Under the pieces are notes generated by a model. It made no database searches. It was not told the DNA's origin and saw only the letters and a program-made list of their open reading frames with translations. Made by a program: the position numbers and the translations under genes. Below, piece after piece: positions 8,200 to 13,952 of a stretch of DNA of 17,519 bases. Source of the DNA: Candidatus Methylarchaceae archaeon HK01M (GTDB taxonomy: Archaea; Thermoproteota; Nitrososphaeria; Nitrososphaerales; JACAEJ01). The DNA lies in assembly GCA_024256245.1 (NCBI GenBank), contig JAKLZD010000003.1, positions 1 through 17,519 of the forward strand, written 5' to 3'. Positions within the stretch are counted from its first letter, which is position 1; every line of letters begins with the position of its first letter.

Positions 8200-9253
8200 A
8201 CTTGGTTTCCAACTCCTCAAGCTTTTTCATGTTTCCATCACAGAACTTGATCATGCCTTTAAGCTTGCCATAGGTAGCACCGCTCTTGATGGATTCACTA
8301 GCCAACTCCATCGCTTCATCGAACCTATCGACGAATCCACTAACTATTATTCCAGCGGCTGCATTTACCCGAACTATATCCATTCTTGGGTCTCCATCTA
8401 CATAGAGTCCTTTAAGGATTCTAAAGACGATCTCGGCGCTCTCATCAGGGCTAGATCCTGAGATTTCATCTGGCTCTGCTAATCTGATACCAAAATCTTT
8501 AGGAGAGGCGTCCATGATCCTTACTTCACCTTCTTTTAACCATGCTATCTCGGTCATACCTATAGTAGAGATCTCATCCAAGCCGTCCAAGCCGTGTACC
8601 ACCATCGCCTCTTCACTACCAAGATTCTTCAGCACAAATGCCATGGTTCTTGTTAGAGACTTGTCATACACGCCTAGCAAGCTTCCCTTCGCATCTGCTG
8701 GGTTAGTGATGGGGCCCAAGATGTTGAAAACGGTTCTGATCCCCATCTCCCTCCTTGGCATTAAAGCATGCTTCATAGCAGGATGAAATCTTGGGGCGAA
8801 CATGAAACCTATCCCTATCTCCTCAATCGCCTTCTCAACTATATTGGGGTCTGTGTTTAGGTTATAGCCTAGCTTCTCAAGAACATCTGCGCTACCACAT
8901 TTGCTTGTGAATGAACGGTTGCCATGTTTAGCTACAGTTATCCCTGCACCAGCAACCACAAAGGCTGATGTTGTACTGATATTGAAAGATTTGATTTGGT
9001 CCCCACCTGTGCCAACTACATCTACAATGCGCCCCTTTACATTAGGATGTATCTGAAAGCAGAAATCTCTCATAACCTTTGCAAAGGCTGAAATCTCTTC
9101 AATACTCTCACCTTTCATCCTTAAAGCTGTCAAGAAGGAGGCTATCTGGGCATCGGTTGCATTGCCTGACATGAGCTCTTTCATTATAGCTTGAGCTTCT
9201 AAGTAGCTCAGATCTTTACCCTCTACAAGATTTTGAATCCCTTCCTTTATCAT
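8192..9253 (-). CDS. trpD: Anthranilate phosphoribosyltransferase
   Basis: This enzyme of about 353 residues joins anthranilate to PRPP. It shows an N-terminal helical dimerisation region (with MSGNATDAQIASFLTALRMKG), the PRPP-pyrophosphate loop GTGGD (about 81-85), the anthranilate site KHGNRSFTSKCGSAD (about 109-123), and the downstream signatures FHPAMKHALMPRREMGIRT and FNILGPITNPA. ATG at 9251-9253 is preferred over the in-frame TTG at 9259 because a GTGA element is suitably spaced 6 bases before it. It sits tight against the trpG stop at 9256-9258. It is a stand-alone enzyme, not the TrpGD fusion seen in enteric bacteria. Confidence 0.96.
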   Translation of the reverse strand: MIKEGIQNLVEGKDLSYLEAQAIMKELMSGNATDAQIASFLTALRMKGESIEEISAFAKVMRDFCFQIHPNVKGRIVDVVGTGGDQIKSFNISTTSAFVVAGAGITVAKHGNRSFTSKCGSADVLEKLGYNLNTDPNIVEKAIEEIGIGFMFAPRFHPAMKHALMPRREMGIRTVFNILGPITNPADAKGSLLGVYDKSLTRTMAFVLKNLGSEEAMVVHGLDGLDEISTIGMTEIAWLKEGEVRIMDASPKDFGIRLAEPDEISGSSPDESAEIVFRILKGLYVDGDPRMDIVRVNAAAGIIVSGFVDRFDEAMELASESIKSGATYGKLKGMIKFCDGNMKKLEELETKYG

Positions 9254-9255
9254 GC

Positions 9256-9837
9256 TCAATCACTATTTAGGAAGTTTTTAATTATCTTCTTACCATTCTC
9301 GGTGATGATAGATTCTGGGTGGAACTGTAGCCCCTCGATAGGGTATGATCTGTGCCTAACCCCCATTATCTCTCCATCATCTAGAGATTCAGCGGTTACT
9401 TTAAGGCAAGAAGGAAGAGCCGATCTATCGCCAACGAGTGAATGATAGCGAGTTGCTCTAAATGGATTCTCTATGCCCCTAAAAACTCCTTCTCCATCGT
9501 GTTTGATCAAACTCGTCTTACCATGCATTATCTTGTTGGCACGAATGATTCTCCCTCCAAATGTATGAATTATCCCTTGATGCCCCAAGCATACACCTAA
9601 GATGGGGATTTTATAACCAATCTGCCTTATTATCGATGAACAGTTGCCAAAGTACTTTTCATCTTCAGGAGTTCCAGGACCAGGGGAGATTATTATACCA
9701 TCTAGTTTGAGGCGCCCTACCTTTTCAGAGTTTATCTGATCATTTCTATAAACTAGAGGCTTGCAACCTAGCTCACCTACGTATTGAACCAAGTTATAGA
9801 CGAAGGAATCGTAATTGTCGATTATAAGAATCTTCAT
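9256..9837 (-). CDS. trpG: Anthranilate synthase glutamine amidotransferase subunit
   Basis: The 193-residue class I glutamine amidotransferase releases ammonia from glutamine for TrpE. The nucleophile Cys83 lies in GVCLGHQGI and the rest of the triad, His173 and Glu175, in LQFHPESI. The N-terminal IDNYDSFVYNL and SPGPGTPEDE are typical. TrpG and the para-aminobenzoate subunit PabA are alike in sequence. Its place between trpE and trpD argues for tryptophan synthesis, although it may serve both pathways if the genome has no PabA. The ATG overlaps the trpE stop as ATGA. Confidence 0.96.
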   Translation of the reverse strand: MKILIIDNYDSFVYNLVQYVGELGCKPLVYRNDQINSEKVGRLKLDGIIISPGPGTPEDEKYFGNCSSIIRQIGYKIPILGVCLGHQGIIHTFGGRIIRANKIMHGKTSLIKHDGEGVFRGIENPFRATRYHSLVGDRSALPSCLKVTAESLDDGEIMGVRHRSYPIEGLQFHPESIITENGKKIIKNFLNSD

Positions 9838-11240
9838 TGATCTACCCTCCCCGAAATCTCCAAGGCCTTCATCAAAGCCCCTGCTTTATGCTCGGTTTCT
9901 TCCCACTCTCTTGATGGATTGGAATCTGCTACTATACCTGCTCCAACTTGAATGTACGCCTTACCAGCATCTGATACTAAGGTCCTGATAGTTATGGCGA
10001 AATCTGCATTACCGTTGTAAGAGAAGTAACCTAGGGCTCCTGCGTATGGTCCTCTCCTTGAAGGCTCCAATTCATCTAAGATCTCCATCGCTCTTATCTT
10101 TGGCGCTCCGGTTACTGTGCCTGCTGGAAATACTCCTTTAAATGTATCAAAGGCATCTTTATCCCTTCTCAATTTTCCTAAGACTCTTGAAACTATATGA
10201 TGAACATGGCTATATTGATGTACCTCCATGAACTCCGGCACACAGACACTCCCAAACTCACATACCTTACCTAAATCGTTCCTTGCTAGGTCTACCAACA
10301 TTACATGCTCTGCACATTCCTTTGGATCGAGAAGAAGTTCTTTCTGCATTGCATCGTTCATAATGTTATCATCTAACCTAGGTCTTGTACCAGCTATAGG
10401 AAATGTCTCAACTATATCATTTTCTACTCTGACGAGCATCTCTGGGCTAGATCCAACGATCTGTCTATCTCCCATTTTTAAGAAGTACATGTAGGGCGAA
10501 GGATTTATATGCCTTAAAGATCTATAAAAGCAAATAAGGTCTCCTTTTATATTGAACTCATATCGCTTCGATAAAACGGTTTGAAAGATATCTCCAGAAG
10601 ATATATAATCTTTTATTCTCATCACTTTTTCATAAAAGGAGTCAAAACTCATATTCACCTTGGGCTTCGAATAGGATAGACCATCGATATATGTAGGCTC
10701 TTCTAGAGCTTGTTCTATATGATCGATGCGATCTTCTTCCCTGAAATAGTAGAAGGCCTGTCTGTTTATGTGGTCGAATACTATGCCATCGTCGAAGATA
10801 CCAAACTCTATGTAAGGAAAATCTAATTCATCTTTCAAAGATTTTATCTTTTCCCAATATGTTATAGCATCATAGGACACATAGCCTATAGCCCCCCCAA
10901 CCAATCTGGGCCACTTCTCATAAGAGATAGAGCGCCCTTGTATCATCTTTATGACTTGTAATGGGTCTACCTCATCCTTCCTTTCTACGTGCCCCTCTAT
11001 GTTATCCTTTACCTCTAATTCCTTCTCCTTCATCTTTACTATTATCCTAGGTTTGAAACCGATAAAGGAGTACTGAGCTAACTTCTTAGGTCCTGTGACC
11101 GACTCTAAGATATAGGCTGTATCGAATTGACTACACATCTTCGTAAATACATCAATGGGTGGGATGTAGGGAAAGGGTTTAAAATTTAACTTAAATTTAG
11201 GCGAACTATTGTTAGGTTGCTTGTAGCCAAAATAAGTCAC
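9834..11240 (-). CDS. trpE: Anthranilate synthase component I
   Basis: The 468-residue chorismate-utilising enzyme makes anthranilate from chorismate with ammonia supplied by TrpG; this is the committed step. The C-terminal catalytic domain carries FQTVLSKRYEF, IVGSSPEML, FPIAGTRPR, LVDLARNDLG, VTGAPKIRAMEILDELEP and GAGIVADSNPSREWEET. The N-terminal LES motif (residues 45-47, in AYILESVTG) is where tryptophan binds in feedback-inhibited TrpE enzymes and supports TrpE over PabB, so allosteric inhibition by tryptophan is likely. The start is GTG at 11238-11240; the nearby ATG at 11244 is out of frame. It is the first gene of the operon. Confidence 0.96.
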   Translation of the reverse strand: MTYFGYKQPNNSSPKFKLNFKPFPYIPPIDVFTKMCSQFDTAYILESVTGPKKLAQYSFIGFKPRIIVKMKEKELEVKDNIEGHVERKDEVDPLQVIKMIQGRSISYEKWPRLVGGAIGYVSYDAITYWEKIKSLKDELDFPYIEFGIFDDGIVFDHINRQAFYYFREEDRIDHIEQALEEPTYIDGLSYSKPKVNMSFDSFYEKVMRIKDYISSGDIFQTVLSKRYEFNIKGDLICFYRSLRHINPSPYMYFLKMGDRQIVGSSPEMLVRVENDIVETFPIAGTRPRLDDNIMNDAMQKELLLDPKECAEHVMLVDLARNDLGKVCEFGSVCVPEFMEVHQYSHVHHIVSRVLGKLRRDKDAFDTFKGVFPAGTVTGAPKIRAMEILDELEPSRRGPYAGALGYFSYNGNADFAITIRTLVSDAGKAYIQVGAGIVADSNPSREWEETEHKAGALMKALEISGRVDQ

Positions 11241-11253
11241 CCATGCTCTTCTA

Positions 11254-11285
11254 CCTCACCAATATTTTAATTATGTTTTATTTAA
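11254..11285 (-). promoter_or_regulatory. trp operon promoter and leader
   Basis: On the minus strand a TATA box TTAAATAA (11278-11285) predicts initiation near 11256, giving a leader of about 16 bases before the GTG start. A GGTGAGG motif at 11254-11260 resembles a ribosome site but lies 13 bases from the start, which is long. No open leader peptide or attenuator fits in so short a leader. Confidence 0.5.
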
Positions 11286-11332
11286 GACTTTTGTGTACGT
11301 ATAAGTGCATTTATAATGATATATTTTTCAAT

Positions 11333-11349
11333 AAGGATTATTAATCCTT
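11333..11349. promoter_or_regulatory. 17-base palindrome upstream of the trp promoter, possible operator
   Basis: The sequence AAGGATTA-T-TAATCCTT is a perfect inverted repeat with 8-base arms and a single central base. It lies about 50 bases upstream of the trpE TATA box and 15 bases from the right inverted element. Its symmetry fits a dimeric regulator site; no regulator gene lies nearby. Confidence 0.4.
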
Positions 11350-11363
11350 TAAAATCGACAGGT

Positions 11364-11482
11364 TAAGAGTCTCTCACCCTACCGGAGCATGGTATAAGAT
11401 CGGCGGCTTCACCCTATTTTTTGCCCTTTAACTGATAGAAAAAAGACGATTAATTCTTCAGCTTCCTTCTCTTGTCCCCGTT
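11364..11482 (+). repeat. Right copy of the inverted conserved non-coding element
   Basis: The plus strand carries TAAGAGTCTCTCACCCTACC (11364-11383), CACCCTATTTTTTGC (11410-11424) and CTCTTGTCCCCGTT (11469-11482). Reverse-complemented, these match the three blocks of the element at 4585-4721 in the same order. Both copies are also preceded on the trp side by a TATA-like CTTTAAAA (here 11347-11354). The orientation is outward from trpE, toward the iron-transporter gene. The sequence between blocks is diverged, which suggests the blocks are constrained. No coding frame runs through it. Confidence 0.6.
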
Positions 11483-11603
11483 AGCGTGTTATCAACCAGC
11501 CAAATCCAATACTACCCACGCGCTCTCTTGAGCAACTGAATAGATTATTGTTAAGATATCTTAAGGAATTGGATATTTAAAACGGATAATTAAATCCAAA
11601 GAG

Positions 11604-11612
11604 TTTAAAATA
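11604..11612 (+). promoter_or_regulatory. TATA box of the ferritin/VIT1 gene
   Basis: TTTAAAATA here predicts initiation near 11633. This makes the in-frame ATG at 11619 unlikely as a start and favours the ATGs at 11655 or 11661, which follow a weak AAGG ribosome site. A second TTTAAAA-like box lies near 11576. Confidence 0.45.
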
Positions 11613-11654
11613 GAAAAGATGATTTTATTTTTTATAACAAATAAGCAAGGTTAT

Positions 11655-12776
11655 ATGATTATGACTCAAGATTTGATTGCTGAGTTGGCTAAGGTAGCCT
11701 TAGATGATGAAATCTTCGCCTCCAATATATACAAGAGATTGGCGAAGCTGTATAGCGGTGAAGCCATAAGATTGAAGCTTATTATGATAGCTGAGATGGA
11801 GATTAAACACGCTGAGTTCTGGCAGAAGTTCCTTGAGAAGAGAGGCTTTACACCATCGCTTAAGCCGAGTAGGTGGAAGGTAGCTTTATACCCTGTCTTG
11901 ATGAGGCTCCTTGGTCTAGGTCTTTCTCTAGGCATACTTGAGAAGGGTGAAATAAACGCCATCGAGTTTTACTCTAGGATGCTTGAAAGCCAAGAGTTAG
12001 ACGATTACAAAAGAAGAGAGCTGAAAAAGATCTTAGAGGATGAACTTTTCCATGAACAAGAGTTCGTCCAAGAAGAGTCCAGATTTGAAGAGTTTCTTTC
12101 CCATGTTAAAGATGCTGTTAGAGGTATGAATGGTGGCTTAGTCCAAATTCTTTCTGTTACAGCCGGTTTAGTTGGGTTATCTAGTAACCCCTTCTTCGTA
12201 GCTCTGGGCGGACTCATAATCGGCGTAGCAGGAGCCTTATCTATGGGCATAGGCACTTTTGCCAGCATTAAAGCTCAGAGACAGGTTCATGAGGGAGCTC
12301 TCTATAGGATAAGGAACGCAGCCCAGCATGTAGCCCACGTTTTCAGAGATAGAATAGCCGGCTATATGAAGAAGAAAGGCTATAGTCAAAGCGTCTCTGA
12401 AGCTTTAGCTGATGAAGCAGCTAAGGAACCTAGGCTATTATCAAGGGTTATAGCTGAGGAGGAGTATGATATTAGAGAGGAGACTCTGGAAAATCCCTTA
12501 AAAGGAGGGTTGTATACCGGCTTATCTTATATCTTCGGCGCTTTAGTCTCATTATTACCCTATTTTCTGGGCCTACAGATCACCATAGCCATGGTATCAT
12601 CACTGTTACTCGCAGGTGCAGCTTTGGCTTTCACAGGGCTTATAATAGCCATATCAGCGAACCTTCCTGTAAAGAGGAAGATGTTGGAGATGATAATTAT
12701 AGGACTTGGGTCCGCCGGAGCAACCTTCCTAGTCGGTAGGGCGGCTTCAATTCTGATAGGCATAGAGGTTGGATAA
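11655..12776 (+). CDS. Ferritin-like domain fused to VIT1/CCC1 iron/manganese transporter
   Basis: A protein of about 373 residues in two parts. The N-terminal ~145 residues form a rubrerythrin/ferritin-like helical bundle with acidic and His metal ligands in LDDEIF, AEMEIKHAEFW, NAIEFYSRM and EDELFHEQEF. The C-terminal half is a VIT1/CCC1 transporter with about five membrane helices; it opens with NGGLVQILSVTAGLVGLSS and includes GALSMGIGTFASIKAQRQV. Relatives with this architecture, such as MbfA of alpha-proteobacteria, export iron, the ferritin domain acting as an iron sensor or feeder. I infer iron (possibly Mn) export across the membrane. The next ATG, at 11661, is an equally possible start. 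Confidence 0.9.
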   Translation: MIMTQDLIAELAKVALDDEIFASNIYKRLAKLYSGEAIRLKLIMIAEMEIKHAEFWQKFLEKRGFTPSLKPSRWKVALYPVLMRLLGLGLSLGILEKGEINAIEFYSRMLESQELDDYKRRELKKILEDELFHEQEFVQEESRFEEFLSHVKDAVRGMNGGLVQILSVTAGLVGLSSNPFFVALGGLIIGVAGALSMGIGTFASIKAQRQVHEGALYRIRNAAQHVAHVFRDRIAGYMKKKGYSQSVSEALADEAAKEPRLLSRVIAEEEYDIREETLENPLKGGLYTGLSYIFGALVSLLPYFLGLQITIAMVSSLLLAGAALAFTGLIIAISANLPVKRKMLEMIIIGLGSAGATFLVGRAASILIGIEVG

Positions 12777-12786
12777 AACATCATTT

Positions 12787-12894
12787 ATGGATAAATGGCT
12801 AAAGTTTTGGGATAAAAAACAAGATTGGTAAGATAAATTCAAATATAAAGAGAAAGGCGAGTTATTAAAGAGGCTCAAGAGTGGCTTCAGGTAA
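12787..12894 (+). pseudogene. Possible small ORF with an internal stop
   Basis: From ATG 12787 the frame encodes a lysine- and tryptophan-rich stretch beginning MDKWLKFWDKKQDW, then one TAA (12829-12831), then continues in frame as DKFKYKEKGELLKRLKSGFR to a TAA at 12892. The same charged composition on both sides of the stop suggests a small decayed gene, but chance is a real alternative. Confidence 0.2.
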
Positions 12895-12934
12895 TAAATA
12901 ACTAGTATCCAGATGTCATAATAATCGAGATATA

Positions 12935-12943
12935 CTATAAATA
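12935..12943 (+). promoter_or_regulatory. TATA box of the 40-codon ORF
   Basis: CTATAAATA centred at 12939 predicts initiation at about 12965, a few bases before ATG 12973, as expected for an archaeal leaderless or short-leader gene. Confidence 0.45.
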
Positions 12944-12972
12944 CCAGTAATCAAACACCTCGTTGAAAAAAT

Positions 12973-13095
12973 ATGAATCATACTCGTCTTCTAAAGCCAT
13001 TCACATTGACCCTGATGATAATTTTGACCTCTGTATTTCTTACTCCTGCATTGGCTCATGATCTAGGTGAATATCTAGTAATAGAATCTGACTAG
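12973..13095 (+). CDS. 40-residue signal-peptide mini-protein or truncated exported protein
   Basis: A 40-residue ORF with a textbook Sec signal peptide: the basic start MNHTRLLK, a hydrophobic core (FTLTLMIILTSVFLTP) and a likely cleavage site ALA before HD. Only about 12 residues (HDLGEYLVIESD) would remain after cleavage. It has its own well-placed TATA box. It could be a genuine secreted peptide or the surviving 5' end of a longer exported protein truncated by deletion. No family is recognised in the mature part. Confidence 0.4.
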   Translation: MNHTRLLKPFTLTLMIILTSVFLTPALAHDLGEYLVIESD

Positions 13096-13106
13096 GAAAC
13101 GAGAGG

Positions 13107-13115
13107 ATATATATA
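13107..13115 (+). promoter_or_regulatory. TATA box of the SOUL gene
   Basis: ATATATATA centred 28 bases before ATG 13139 predicts a leaderless transcript. No ribosome binding site precedes the ATG, consistent with this. Confidence 0.5.
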
Positions 13116-13138
13116 CACACAGTCTCTTCTAGACGATT

Positions 13139-13663
13139 ATGGTTAAGAAAGTAAAGTATGAAGTCATTAGGAAGTTAGAAAAAGTCGAAATCAGGCGCTA
13201 TAAAAGCTTAGTCATCGCTAGGGTAGATGGTTTCGGTGACAGAGGATTTAGTATTCTTTTTCAATTTATCACAGGTAATAACAGACAGAAGACTAGGGTG
13301 GATATGACTGCACCTGTTCTTTCAGAACGGATTGAGATGACCGCTCCTGTCTTATCAGATACTGGCTCTATAGCCTTCGTAATGCCTGAAGCTTTTACAC
13401 TCGAAACAACGCCCGACCCGATTGATGAGCGTGTTAAGATTTTGGAGGTTCCGGGGAGGTTTGTAGCAGCTCTACAATTCTCTGGCCGTTGGTCGGAATC
13501 GATTTTTAATTCAAGATCTAAGGAACTACTGGATGAGCTGGCGAAGGCAGAAGTGAAAACTAAGGGCAGTGTTTTTGCTATGCGCTACAGTGGGCCCTAT
13601 ACGCCGTGGTTCATGCGCAGGAACGAAGTGGCCATAGAGGTCGAGCTTGACCAACTCTCATAG
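13139..13663 (+). CDS. SOUL family heme-binding protein
   Basis: A 174-residue cytoplasmic protein matching the SOUL/HBP family over its whole length: YEVIRKLEKVEIRRYKSLVIA at the N-terminus, LFQFITGNNR (about 40-49), the duplicated family signature DMTAPVL and EMTAPVL (about 55-72), IAFVMPEAFTLETTPDPID, and the C-terminal YSGPYTPWFMRRNEVAIEV. Family members bind heme or related tetrapyrroles; their role in archaea is not established. It is a single-gene unit with its own TATA box and a terminator-like hairpin directly after its stop. Iron and copper transport genes lie on either side. Confidence 0.93.
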   Translation: MVKKVKYEVIRKLEKVEIRRYKSLVIARVDGFGDRGFSILFQFITGNNRQKTRVDMTAPVLSERIEMTAPVLSDTGSIAFVMPEAFTLETTPDPIDERVKILEVPGRFVAALQFSGRWSESIFNSRSKELLDELAKAEVKTKGSVFAMRYSGPYTPWFMRRNEVAIEVELDQLS

Positions 13664-13666
13664 CGC

Positions 13667-13696
13667 GTGCTAGATAGCACTTGAGATGTGTTTTTT
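13667..13696 (+). terminator. Hairpin and T-run after the SOUL gene
   Basis: GTGCTA-GA-TAGCAC (13667-13680) forms a perfect 6-base stem three bases after the stop codon. A run of six T follows at 13691-13696, a plausible transcription end. Confidence 0.55.
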
Positions 13697-13770
13697 ACGT
13701 TAAGGACCGCTTCCTGGGAAAGTTTCAGGCGCTCTGCCACTTCTTGGTTCGAAAATTGGGGAAATTATTT
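13667..13770 (-). pseudogene. Possible helix-turn-helix gene fossil
   Basis: Minus-strand translation across this gap gives FSNQEVAERLKLSQEAVLN followed by VKNTSQVL, which closely resembles the recognition helices of LuxR-type response regulators, apart from one residue apparently missing after the LN. A stop sits a few codons upstream and there is no start or other domain, so it would be a remnant if it is real. The match rests on about 25 residues. Confidence 0.25.
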
Positions 13771-13790
13771 TAATGTTAGGTATAGGCTAA

Positions 13791-13952
13791 CCAGTTGAGC
13801 ATACAGCTTTGGGCACGATAATATTGATCCCGATAATCAGCTTCCTAAATATGGGTGGCTTCTTTGTCAGTGCTATTCTAGGCATTACAGGTGGAGTCCT
13901 TCCCATAAGCTGGAGACCAAAAACCACTGAAGAATCTAGGAGGGAAAAATAA
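13791..13952 (+). pseudogene. C-terminal remnant of a DUF6114-like membrane protein
   Basis: The frame is open from 13791 to the TAA at 13950-13952. It encodes a membrane segment LGTIILIPIISFLNMGGFFV and a glycine-rich segment SAILGITGGVLPISWRP with a charged tail KTTEESRREK. This resembles the last part of DUF6114-type membrane proteins (a GGFxxGxILGIxGG pattern ending in W-R-P). No ATG or adequate N-terminal part precedes it; internal starts are TTG 13824 or ATG 13851. Its stop overlaps the next ATG (TAATG), so translation may feed into the copper ATPase. It could also be a very short live membrane peptide. Confidence 0.4.
13938..13944 (+). promoter_or_regulatory. Strong ribosome binding site of the copper ATPase
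   Basis: AGGAGGG sits seven bases before ATG 13952 and fixes that start. Confidence 0.7.

Noticed and set aside
4585..11482. trp operon as a present-day composite transposon
   Set aside because: No transposase gene, no target-site duplication and no insertion-sequence ends are visible; the flanking copies are diverged in length and sequence.
11619..11654. Start of the ferritin/VIT1 gene at ATG 11619
   Set aside because: The TATA box at 11604-11612 predicts transcription from about 11633, downstream of this ATG, and the added residues are outside the ferritin-like domain.
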